The translations under genes and the position numbers were made by a program. A DNA stretch of 64,000 nucleotides from Gentiana macrophylla (lineage: Eukaryota > Streptophyta > Magnoliopsida > Gentianales > Gentianaceae). Below, in pieces: positions 23,969-34,211 of the stretch. Under the pieces are notes generated by a model. That model was not told the DNA's origin. It saw nothing but the letters and a program-made list of their open reading frames with translations, and did no database searches. The DNA lies in assembly GCA_026214975.1 (NCBI GenBank), contig CM047813.1:31026589-31090588 (forward strand), read 5' to 3'. The number at the start of each line of letters is the position of its first letter. Within the stretch, counting starts at the first letter, position 1.

Positions 23969-25450
23969 TGTTCGAAGGATTTTGCATCACTAAACAAAAA
24001 GAAAATTTATAAACCCTAACCTATATGCAAAACTAACTCCTAACCGTCCGAATACCGGGTTGTTGATAGTAGAGCGAGATAAGTAAGGGGTCGATCCACA
24101 GGGAATTGGGATGTTGAATCTAATCTTGTTAATTCCTTCAATTGCTACTCATGAAAACAAATAAACGGAAGGAAAACATATAAACGAAGATAGAACAACT
24201 AAAATAAATCTAACCTATAACAAACAATAAAAACAACCTAAACTAAAGATACATGGGATCAAACAAAATACAAACCAAGTGATTTCAATCCTAGTTCATC
24301 TCATGATTTTAATTCAAATTGTGGTTTCACCTCTACACGAGATACAAATCCCTAATCTCTTAGTGAATCTATTTCTCAAGCTATGAATTCCTAATCCCTT
24401 AGTGAATTCAATTATCGATCTCTCCTCTTCCGAATGTTGAGACCAATTTCCATACAAAATGAAGGTGTAGATTCAGTTAACTCTCGTATTTTGGAGTCTA
24501 ACAACCTAGATAATTAATCCATTAATTTGTCACGAATTAACGATTAAAGATCCTATCTTTCTATGGTGATCTAGTTTACGCAACTTCCGTATGTTGTAAA
24601 CATATCAATTAGTAAACAAATCTTTCGATATGAGTTCACACAATAGCATCATAATCATAGAACGATACAAAATAAATCAAAAATCATGAAGATACACGAA
24701 GCTTGAATAAATCAAAAAGATGAACTCACATAGTTTATACAATGGATGATCCATGAATTGAAAACGAAAAAACGATCCTAATCTAACCTCGGATCACCCG
24801 AGCACGAGGCTCCCAAAGTGGGGCTGCTCCTCTAGGTTTTAGTGTATGAGAAATTATGTATGAAAATGTATGATTTAGGGTTTGGGCGCTTGTTTGCTTT
24901 ATATAGATTTTTAGGTCGGCCAGGCTAAGTCGGCGATGGACGCCCGTCCGTTTTGGGTGGACGCCCGTCCAACTGCTTTGGACTCAAGAGGCGACGCTTC
25001 GCCCAAACAACGTCCAAACTCTCTGAATCACTTTTCCTCTTCTGGACGCCCGTCCAACTTTTCAAACGCTCGTCCACCATAGACGCTCGTCCAATCTTCT
25101 GGATGCCAGGTCGGCTGGATCAATCAACTTGATTTCTTTCCTTAAATCTTCTATTCTTCCATAAATCCTTTTGATTCTTTCTCCACTCGAATTTCTCTCT
25201 TTAAGATCATCTTTTCCATAACCAATGTGTATCTACAAATTAGGAAAACAAAACAAACTGTAACATAATTCCAAAATCATATAAAATCATCATTTAAGCA
25301 CATAATTCGTTACGTTTCGCAATTTAACTATTGAAAACATCATTTACTCAATAATTCAATATAGAACTCGATATCTATGAAAATAATACGAATATGGGGG
25401 AAATTGATATAAAATATATCCTTATAAAACGTATAAAATCACCCTTAACA
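23969..25450 (-). repeat. 5' LTR of the 6-kb pol-less element
   Basis: This is the partner of 19412-20892. It lies next to the primer-binding site on the left and the TSD GACGT on the right. Confidence 0.92.
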
Positions 25451-25573
25451 GACGTCGACTTTGGTACTTCACTATTACTCCCTGTGGATTCGACCTTGAA
25501 ACCACTATACTACTGTTGACCCGATACTATGTTGGTTAATGTTAGCGGTTAAGTATTTTGCTATCAAGAATTT

Positions 25574-25591
25574 TGGCGCCGTTGCCGGGGA
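25574..25591 (+). promoter_or_regulatory. Primer-binding site of the mosaic Athila-like element
   Basis: This is an exact TGGCGCCGTTGCCGGGGA, 7 nt after the 5' LTR end at 25566. Confidence 0.92.
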
Positions 25592-25791
25592 GTACATAGT
25601 GAATATCTTGCAAGTTGACTGAAAGCTTAGGCTTAGGTCGTTTTATTTTTATTTATTTATTTATTTTTCTTTTCTTTTCTTGATGGAGTTCGTATATTGA
25701 AGCGTCACACCACCTATTGCTGTGGTGGTGGAGACGAGATACTTTGAATGTGTTTTTGTTGTTTCCTGAGATCTTGCAGTTTGAGCTTAAA

Positions 25792-27367
25792 TGGATGGAT
25801 TTTCCAATCAATACTACTCATCTGAACAACAATTATCCTACCAACTACAGCACTGAACAATATTATCAACAACAGTATGTGCATCAGCCTCAGATCAACA
25901 ATAGAGTAACTGTGGATTCTTGGGCCAATCAGAGCCCTAGTGCATACCGAATCGTAACTTTGGTTATTCAAGTAATGAGCCACAACATTATGAGGGTTAT
26001 CGTAACCCTTATGCTTATCATGATTATGGTTCTCACACTCAGCATGTTGACAACTTTGCACAGAATCAGCCGTTTGATCAGAATCCATCTTGGCAAGAAG
26101 CCTACTACCCACATCCGATGAATTATAGTAGTATGATCAATTTGCTCCCATGCAACAAGAGAGCTTCACCTACAGTCAAATTGAGCTACTAGAGAAAATG
26201 AACAAGTGCATGGAAGAGCAACTGCGGGACATGAAAGAGTTCAAGATAAGTACTGACTCCGCCATAAGAAATCTTCAAGAGAGGGCGGTGCAGTTGATTG
26301 AAATAATGGGGTTCGAGCAGGAAGAACATGCATGTGCAATAGAGGTGGTTAAGGATGATAAGGTGCTTATTGAAGGAGTTCAGGCGGAGAGTGAGATTGA
26401 GGATCCAATTTGCTGTAATGAGGTGTCTGACCGAAAGATAGAGCATGAAAAAGAAGCTTGTGCATATAAGGTGAATAAGGCAGCTGAGAGAGCAAGAAGG
26501 CAAACTGAGTTGGAAGCTATGAGAAGAGAGTCAACTGTTCTTAAGTGAGACCTCGCGATGGAAAAGGAGGCAGAGAAAGCCGACAGTGAAGAGGTTCAGG
26601 TGGAGAGTGAGGTTGATGATTTGGGTTACCATGATGAGCTATCGGACCTAGAGAGGCAAGAGCTTGAGTTGGGATCACCCATTTCTCCATCACTCCCAAT
26701 TGTAGAGATGAAAGTTGATACATTGGTGGAGTGCGCAGGGGAACCGACCATTGTTATGAGTGAACAAGAAGCCTTTGGTAATGAAACGCTCTAGGATGAA
26801 GAGAGTCTGCAGGATTTGGGGATGCAGAGGTGCAACTTCATCTATTACATGACCTCCCGATGAACCACAAAATAATGATGTGGAGGGGTGTGTGATAGAT
26901 TTGAGTGCACTCTTTGATGAGACAGAGTCAGAGGAGCGAGAGATTGATATGGGATCGCCTATTTCTCTATCACTCCCAATTGGAGATTTCCATAAGGAGT
27001 GTATGAGGAAACCTGATGAGATTGATAGGCCATCTTTGGTAGAGCCACCGGGAGAGTTGGGAATATTTGATATGTCGGTCCCGGATTACTACTCTCGTCC
27101 ACTCTGTGTGGATGAATTTTATGCGGTCCAGTTTGTGTACCCCCCGGTGGATGAACTTTATAGAATTGCGAAAAAGGGGAAACGACTACGGAGTGGTGAT
27201 GTTCAAAAGAAGATGGATCGACAGGCCGATAAAAGAAGATTCTCCGGCTGGGAGGAGGTAGCATCGAGGACCAAAAGAGGTACGTTTCTAGTCAATTCAA
27301 TTTCGATGGTTCTCGCATTGTTAACTTTTCTTAAGCTATTGGTCTTCTTGCGTTTAGATTTTGGTTG
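25792..27367 (+). pseudogene. Degenerate gag-like, charged coiled-coil protein of an Athila-like element
   Basis: An initial Gln/Tyr/Asn-rich part (about 25792-26140, frame broken) resembles the C-terminal part of Athila-type gag. Next comes an open stretch, 26150-26548, with LLEKMNKCMEEQLRDMKEF and a Glu/Lys/Arg-rich likely coiled coil (AAERARRQTELEAMRRE). A TGA at 26546 and a TAG at 26792 interrupt the same frame. After a frameshift the reading continues at 26880-27367. The motif GSPIS(P/L)SLPI occurs twice, in each half. The minus-strand element at 45746-54440 carries a close homolog (49149-50211), so this is a family-specific protein and not chance. No protease or polymerase follows. Its function is unknown. 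A structural gag-derived role is an inference. Confidence 0.7.
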
Positions 27368-27369
27368 AT

Positions 27370-29110
27370 GGTTTTTGGTGTTACTTGTTTGAAATAAATG
27401 TTTAAAGTGATTTTTTGAGTCTTTCATGATTGGAGTCTGTTAAAGCGTCATCCGGTCGAGCCAACGACGTAAAACACAGGCGCTTGTGGGAGGAAACCCA
27501 CCTTTTTGCTTTATTTGTTTAGATCTTATTGGGACCCTGAGAGGATATTTTACACCCGATTCATGTTTTTGACATGCATGCTATAGCCGATATTTTCTTT
27601 ATATATACATCTCCATGTTTGTGTTACCTACACTTAAGGTTTCGGCCTTTCGTTGTAGAGAATTCTTTGTGTTTACTTTGTAGCACAGGCACCCTGGGAG
27701 ATACATTTGCGGTTGTTGCATTGCATTGGATGAGCTTTGCCGACAGTTCAGCTAAGTTTTTTTTTTTCCTTTCTCACTCACACACTGAGGACAGTGCTTC
27801 GTTTAAGTGGGGGGTAGGAGACTTAGCTTCACTATTTTTGTTGATAAATTTTAATGCCATGTTTTCATGTACTTGAATGATTTGTAGTCTTAGTTTTTGC
27901 TATATCGTGTGAATTTGGGCCATATTTTAAAAAGTTTCATGGATTCATGTTGTGTTATATGGTGAATCATGATATCCTTAGTTTAAGTGTTTTACAATTG
28001 AGTAAATGCATGCGAGTTAAGTCGTGATCTTGTTATAAAAATGGACTACACACGCACTTAATAGCTTCAATATCATGAGTTATGGTAATTAGTGATGCTT
28101 ATAGTTGTCATAGTCTATTCTGTTACCTAGAACTTATACCATTAACTTCGAGGCGAAATAGAAAGGTCAATCTTGGTAGTTTAAGGGATGACGGTCCTGG
28201 CATTTCTTTGACCCAACTAGAGCCAAATAGCCAATCCTGTACATAATTTCCACAGAAACCCCTCTGAGCCTTTGTAGGGTGGTTAGACCCCCACCCGAAC
28301 GTAGCCATTCGTTGATTAGCCTATAATTACAGACCCTTAGCCTTTATTTGTGGTCTACATTTATTTGGCACCCTACGAGTGAGTTTTAATCTTATTGTGG
28401 GCACACTTTCTAGCACAAGTGTGGGGTGGTGAAGATGTGTATCAAAGTATGGTGTTGGTAAATCTTTTGTACTACGAATGAGAAGGGATAGAAAAAGTGT
28501 TTGTGTTTGGTTTAAGAAAAAAAAAGAAAAAGAAAAAAATCAAAATCAAAATCATTCAAAAAAAATGGAACGAAGTGTTTGGAAAAAGTTGAGTCAAAGA
28601 ATGTTAGATGATGGCTATGTATTAATTCTTCCAAAGTGGCGTTGGTGGACGAGTTTTCATTGAATTATGTTTGGAATTGAGAGTAAAGATGGAGAATGCT
28701 TGCTTGAACCAAGCTAAGGAGGTGAGTTATGAGGCAATTTCAAGAAGTTTTGTTTAAGCTCACTCGTTTTTCTCTTTTGATATTCTTTTTATCCTTTCGT
28801 TTACCCCGCCCCAAGCCTAACGTTACAACCTTGCAAGTCCTACCCTAGTTAGCCTTGATTTGACCTCAATTAGTGGAGATGTTTATGAAGTATAAGCCTA
28901 TGGTGTAACAACAAAAGTCATGCATCTATAATCTGAACCGGTTAACTGTGATGAATGAATGAGAAGCTATGCACACACTCACATTCCGTTTTTGTAATAA
29001 GGTAGGATTAGACACAATTGCATTTGCCTGGTTGTTTTCACTTACCCTTTGCATATGATGATCCCGTGTATGACTACAATGTTGAATCTATGTTACATTT
29101 TAGAGTCGCT
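27370..29110 (+). other. Non-coding 3' part of the mosaic Athila-like interior
   Basis: No gene was recognised. It includes an A-rich run near 28505-28565. It is collinear, in reverse, with 47460-49140 of the other copy, for example at the Thr-Asp-like CTCTGAGCC/TAGGGTGGTTAGACC landmarks. Confidence 0.65.
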
Positions 29111-29113
29111 TTG

Positions 29114-29151
29114 TTTGCTCGAGGACGAGCAAAAGCTAAGTGGGGGGTAGT
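29114..29151 (+). promoter_or_regulatory. First polypurine tract and stem-loop (type A) of the mosaic element
   Basis: A perfect hairpin (TTTGCTCG, loop AGGA, CGAGCAAA; 29114-29133) is followed by AGCTAAGTGGGGGGTAGT and then TGATGGGAGTCAAATTGTAG. That last sequence is the LTR start of the 45746-54440 family. Confidence 0.82.
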
Positions 29152-29549
29152 TGATGGGAGTCAAATTGTAGTGTATTTCTTATATGAAATTACCTCCTTT
29201 TACGAGTTATTCATGGTTATTTTGGGGTATTATGGGTAGAATATAAACAATATTCACTTATATGCATGTTTCGAGACTAAAGACGTTTTCGTCCTAAAAA
29301 CTCGTGTTTTATGTGGATTTCGTTACGTTTCCGTCAATGTATATTATGGCTTGGTGTTCATGTCTTTGTTTTCAGGCGTAGTTTGATGTATAAGGTCGAG
29401 AATAAGGAAGAGAATCTCGAGAAAGAACGAGATTTGGGGCCAAGGAGGAGAAAAGAGTGAAGAATCATTGACGAAATCTGAACCAGTCACTTCAGGGGCA
29501 TTTTGGTCACACTTGGAGACACTTTCAAGAAGAGTTGTCTTGATGAAAT
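29152..29549 (+). repeat. Truncated U3 of the type A LTR inside the mosaic element
   Basis: This matches the first ~400 bp (sense) of the LTRs at 45746-47425 and 52760-54440 (read in reverse), including ACCTCCTTTTACGAGTTATTC and GGGGCCAAGGAGGAGAAAAG. The similarity stops at GTTGTCTTGATGAAA (about 29535-29549). Confidence 0.8.
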
Positions 29550-29667
29550 TTGGTTAAGACACGCTCCCTGTTTGCATTCACTGTTTTACTTATCTTTTAT
29601 TTTGACAATGTGAGTGTTTTTATACGTATTTGTGATGTTGACCCCTTGCTCTATTTTAATACGCCTG

Positions 29668-29705
29668 TTTACTCGAGGACGAGCAAAGGCTAAGTGTGGG
29701 GTGGT
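29668..29705 (+). promoter_or_regulatory. Second polypurine tract and stem-loop (type B) of the mosaic element
   Basis: The hairpin TTTACTCG, AGGA, CGAGCAAA (29668-29687, one A-C mismatch) is followed by GGCTAAGTGTGGGGTGGT and then directly by the 3' LTR start TGATGGGAGTCAACTTC at 29706. Confidence 0.82.
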
Positions 29706-30249
29706 TGATGGGAGTCAACTTCACTGCATTTTTGTATGTGATCTAGCCCCCGTTTATCACTTTATTGGCATGTTTTGGGGAGATTTAGACCTGTTTGAGA
29801 GTAATATCGAGAGTTATACACACGGGGAGTTAAACTGTCATATCGATAGGGAACTCCGCATTTTTGACGATATTTCACTCTTTTCCGAGTACTTTGTTTT
29901 GCGGAATTACGCGTGGTGTTTGTTCGTCTATGTTATTGCAGGACTTAGGTGACTCGAGGACCCAGAAGGCGATATCTTGGACTAAGAGACATGTTCGTGG
30001 CGTGAGAATTGAATGAAAGTTGAATAAAAGCCAAGTTTGGAGTGAAGTCAGGGCAAACGGGCGTTTGCCATACCCAAATTGGCGTTTGTAGGAAGCCCAC
30101 CTCAAACGGGCATTTGCCCATTCCAAACGGGCGTTCACAGAGATGACACTCATTCAGAAAGTTGGGTTTTCAGCTGGACGGGCATCCAAATGACCCCCAA
30201 ACGGGCGTTTGGGTAGGTTCAGCTCGATTCAAGAAAGCTCGTATAAGAC

Positions 30250-32030
30250 TGATTGAGGTCAAGTTAAATTATTAACTCGATACCTAAATAACCACTAGCA
30301 AGTGAACTAGGTTCAATCGCAGTATAGCTAGATAGAGTCGAGGTCGATCCCACAGAGAATCAATTTATGGATCCTAACTTAAATAGTCCACCTACTTACT
30401 CCGTTTGACAAAGACGGTCTATGACCAACATAGGATACGAGAAAAGAAAGACACACTCAAACATATAAACAAACAATATGGAAACAAATGACGTAATCAA
30501 CTGCCCAATTATAACCGTAATCATTTGGATCTAGACAATTTATATAACAACAAGACTTATCAACTATTAATCCGCTCATATCCGTTTATATTGGCTACGG
30601 GAGTCATCCTCTAAAACTTGACGTAGCACCGGTAGTCACTAAAATCACTGTGGTATTGTTACGTGACTTCGCCTTTTAAGTGCCTCCATCTCATATAACT
30701 CACACGCTTACGACTCTAAGGATGCCGATATTAACCGTACACCTCGTCTAGGCAACATTCCTATGGTTAGGCGTACTTCCCAAATGATCACTCAAACTCT
30801 CGTCCAACCAATTACCAAGTCATAGTCTCATGCTAGTTTACGATCTACGTATAAACAGGTTCGCGCAATTCCCTAATATAAACCTACCCAGATAACGTTG
30901 AACGTCCATGAAGATCAATTCATAAGCCCACCTAAGAGTTTTATATTGGTATTTCCTTTTTACACATTTTAATTAAATTAAGCGAGTGACGTAGCCATAG
31001 CCATACCTACTGAGATAACAGATTCAATTAAGCTAACCTAATCATAAAGACGTGACTGATTAACTGATGAAATAGGGTAAGAGGCTCTCGGTCGACCGAA
31101 TAGAGACACTCGGTCGACCGAGTGACACCTCTCGGTCACCCGAGTGCTTCACTCCCCAGATTACATCCCTGAATATATTTCTCAGCGTTTCATACGAATC
31201 GGATTATATAGTGAATCATCGTGACATTATATAAATTAATCTAAATACACGTAAATTAAACACGTAGATTCATCCGTAAATCGTAGGAAGAGGACGTAGG
31301 GTATGGGACCCTCATAGACAAGGCATCGCCACCTCCCTAACGTCATAGCCTAGATCTACATCATCTAGATATGAATAACTACTCAAACAATCAAAGCATA
31401 ATTGGGAAATTGATTACTAAAAGAAAACAAGAAGAAAAACTAGGGCTTACATGATTGCACCCCCAGCTCCTTCTCAAGCCTAATGAATCCTAGCTTATTT
31501 GCTTATTTGTAAATATGAATTGATATTGGTGTATATGTGTGTTCTAAAAAATACAAAGACTTGTGTTTATATAGAGCTACAGCCGACTTAAGAAAACCGA
31601 CTTAAATGCCGACACTATCAACCCTAACCGCCTCAAACAATGTGCCGGATGCTTTGCTGGGCTTCAGCCCACTCGGTCGATCGACGCATAGGCTCGGGTC
31701 GACCGAGCCTTGTATCTTCCTGGGTTTCCTTTTGTTCCGTCTTGGGCTTTCCTCCTTTTATATACAGGTTTCTGAACTTGTCTCGCAATCCATTAAAGCT
31801 TCTCGAAATCCATCCCTTGCGCTCCCAAATGCGTTATTACAAATATAGCATAAAATACGATCTGTAACATCAAATAATATAATAAAACCTCCAAATACAT
31901 AATAACGAATCGTAACTCTCGGCATATGCAACTTAAGCGTATTACGACTTATTATTACTCTATTATAGCTCCTTTAAACTAGAATCGGGATAAAGATCAT
32001 AGAATAACGGGCACAAAATGACCGTTATCA
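30250..32030 (-). repeat. 3' LTR (1781 bp) of the 30-36 kb element
   Basis: This is a complete LTR bounded by the TSD on the left and the polypurine tract on the right. It contains 14-bp palindromes of the type CTCGGTCGACCGAG and variants at 31085-31140 and 31675-31715. Confidence 0.9.
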
Positions 32031-32065
32031 ACTACCCCACTTAGCCTTTGATCGCCCCGATCAAA
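32031..32065 (-). promoter_or_regulatory. Polypurine tract and stem-loop of the 30-36 kb element
   Basis: In the sense (minus) direction a perfect 8-bp hairpin (TTTGATCG, loop GGG, CGATCAAA; 32065-32047) is followed by GGCTAAGTGGGGTAGT and the LTR. Relative to the related hairpins, the stem carries a paired C-G to A-T change. Confidence 0.82.
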
Positions 32066-33550
32066 ATATCAATAAGTCATTCCCCATAAACCGCTTTCCC
32101 GTGGTCACAGATATACCGACACAAGAAACTCGAATCAACTCATACCCTCTATGCTCATCAGATATCCATTATCCACAATTCATCATGAATCGATGTGTTG
32201 TGTGCATGTGCATTGAGTTTTAAATATTCGTAGCAAGATTAGAGTTTATGCAAACTTTGTAGCCTTAACCTACCAACTTCAGTATTCCCACTTCTTAAGC
32301 CTTTTAATTGTTGAAGCACTAGAATAATAAGCAAGAGCGTATCTATAGGGCTTTTGGACTTGGAGACCGAGTACTACTCAAAGCCTCTTAAAGTGTTGAA
32401 TATTCTTTTCACATCTTCATATTTTTCAGATACTATCAATCTCAAGAAGGAAAACTTTTTAGAGCATCCCCCTATCTTAGATCAAACATAGCATCGAATA
32501 TTACCACAAGCGCGAGGCTACTTTGGTAACTTACTACAAGTCCAGTGTTTTAACATTATCAAACACATGTACGTCTCAAGCCTATTACTCAGCTTTTGTG
32601 GCTAGGATTTTTAGGAACACATCAGACGATAAATTTGCCACTAGGTAAGCATAACCAATTATCTATGAAATGTACACATAACTCTTTCATTTTTATTATA
32701 AGCGTAGTACAACTCGATTCATTTATCGAATAATTGAATAATAAACAACTACTCGCAACGGACAATATGAGTATCATTAAGTTTACTAATCAATAGATCG
32801 CAGAAGCACAAAGTGATCACGTACTCATGAAATATGGTTCATTTCTTCTTAGATATAATTATCAGGAACTCACAAAAGTAAATGTGATTCTAAGTTTAAA
32901 AGTTTTAATTTTTTACCCATTTTATTTATTATTTGATATATGGGAGTATATGGAAGCTTATTTGAGCTAAGTGACTTGTACCCCCCACTTAAACCATGCA
33001 TTGTCCCCAATGTATGAAAACAGAAAGATCAAACTCAGAAAAGGAACTTAGCTCTGGATAAGCGTGGAAGTTGAACAAGTCTTGGGAAATCGGCAAAGTT
33101 TAACAGGCACAGGCATTGGCCACTTGCAAGGCGGAAGAATAATCGCTGCAACATGCATCTTAAACAAAGCTCGAAATTCGTTACAGGATTAGTCCAAACA
33201 GTAATAATCAGAAAAGGGGGACCGTAAAAGGGATAACAAATTCCTTAAACATTTTTAAGTCCATAAGTTAATGATTACATTTCAATATCTTTCAGCAAGT
33301 CCAAAACATTACACGAGTTCAAATTTAGGAAGTAGTGCAACCTACTCTATATAACACGACACACTAGTAGAAACCAGTCAAAATAAAAAAGCGTTAATCA
33401 TAGGAAATGCAAATACGGAAATAAAAATGCTTAATCCCAAAATCCTGGATTGAATGGTGCTAGTTGCAAATTGTTCGGCCGGCCACAAGATCATCTTCGG
33501 CTCCCCTTCATGTTCTTGATCGTGGCCGTGAACGATAGGTGGTGCGCTGC
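32066..33550 (-). other. Non-coding interior of the 30-36 kb element
   Basis: This lies downstream of the ORF on the sense strand. Nothing coding was recognised. Confidence 0.55.
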
Positions 33551-33553
33551 AAT

Positions 33554-34210
33554 TTAAAGATAAGATAGGCATTGGCTCCACATAGGAATCGCCGCCAGCT
33601 CGGGCACTCGGCTCCCTCGCTGCAGAATAGTAATCAGTGAACCAAAAGGCAAGTGTGTGCGAGGCTTGAGAGCATCGTCTGTCATTTCCTTGCGTATCAA
33701 TGCCCCCACATTCACGGGCCATCCCATGTATAACCAATAAAGCAGAGTGGCATGGGCATAGTAGACCGTAGATACATGCTTGGCCGGAAAGATATTAGAA
33801 CGGATAAGCCGATGAAGGCATTTATCCTCCCATCTCCTGAAATCGGGTTCCGCAAATGTGCGGGAAACCTCTCCTATAGTCCACTCTATCCCCAGATAGG
33901 CACCAACTTCCTCCAACCAAGCGTCGGACCCGTCAAACGTCACCGTATACTCTGGCCCGTCCTCCGAGATATCCAGACCAAAATAAGCATTAAACGTACC
34001 CGGAGAAATTATAATCGGTCGTCCACGAATAAGAACAATATTGGTATCGGGATGTACGCGTAAGTAAGCATAAAATTCCCTTACCCAATTGACGTTGACT
34101 CGGCCGGGGGGCGCTACGACATCTCGCCACTGATAATGTTCCACCAATCCCAAAAGCTCATCTCCACAATTGTCCAAATCCAGTCCTCGAGAATCAATTG
34201 GGCAGCTCAT
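33554..34210 (-). CDS. Plant retroelement-associated protein (putative plant transposon protein domain), N-terminally truncated
   Basis: This is an open minus-strand frame of about 218 codons from an ATG at 34210-34208. Features include WVREFYAYLRVHPDTNIVLIRGR near residue 40, SPGTFNAYFGLDI, WEDKCLHRLIRSNIFPAKHVSTV and YYAHATLLYWLYMGWPVNVGALI. This pattern (VREFYA..., VRG..., the FNxxFGL helix, then a late Y/W-rich segment) is typical of the 'putative plant transposon protein' domain found in Athila-type gag-region ORFs. Its biochemical role is not established. The true start was probably upstream: the frame runs to the junction with the LTR at about 34212, where a deletion removed the leader. 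An alternative GTG start lies in the junction itself. Confidence 0.65.
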   Translation of the reverse strand: MSCPIDSRGLDLDNCGDELLGLVEHYQWRDVVAPPGRVNVNWVREFYAYLRVHPDTNIVLIRGRPIIISPGTFNAYFGLDISEDGPEYTVTFDGSDAWLEEVGAYLGIEWTIGEVSRTFAEPDFRRWEDKCLHRLIRSNIFPAKHVSTVYYAHATLLYWLYMGWPVNVGALIRKEMTDDALKPRTHLPFGSLITILQRGSRVPELAAIPMWSQCLSYL

Positions 34211-34211
34211 C

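Larger units (their letters stand above)
19412..25450 (-). mobile_element. Pol-less Athila-like LTR element (6039 bp)
   Basis: It starts TGTTCGAAGG and ends CCCTTAACA, flanked by a perfect TSD, GACGT (19407-19411 and 25451-25455). The two LTRs of about 1481 bp (19412-20892 and 23969-25450) differ at roughly 20-25 positions by eye, which suggests fairly recent insertion. The primer-binding site and polypurine tract place it on the minus strand. The ~3.1-kb interior has no retroviral-type coding region, so it must depend on proteins from other elements (LARD-like architecture). The interior carries the stem-loop family described separately. Confidence 0.93.
17546..25566 (+). repeat. 5' LTR of the mosaic Athila-like element, split at 19412-25450
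   Basis: The LTR pieces are 17546-19411 and 25456-25566, with the intruder's TSD between them. Its U3 holds an array of CAAACGGGCGTTTG-type palindromes (17895-18435). A TATA-like CATTATAAATACG lies at about 18460. From about 18380 on it matches the LTRs at 45746-47425 and 52760-54440 (reverse complement). It ends TTTTGCTATCA. Confidence 0.85.

Noticed and set aside
23681..23993. Overlapping short frames just before the right LTR of the 6-kb element
   Set aside because: This is the leader next to the primer-binding site. The frames overlap on both strands and run into the LTR.
25574..25591. tRNA-like sequences at primer-binding sites considered as tRNA genes
   Set aside because: Only 12-18 nt complementary to tRNA 3' ends, always next to LTRs. 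There is no cloverleaf.
25714..26121. Overlapping 132- and 134-codon frames on opposite strands
   Set aside because: Both are alternative readings of the Gln/Tyr-rich gag-like region. The homologous copy at 52 kb shows that the real frame is neither.
33378..33737. Minus-strand 119-codon frame overlapping the plant transposon-domain ORF
   Set aside because: It is in a shifted frame over the C-terminal part of the ORF at 33554-34210 and has no signature of its own.
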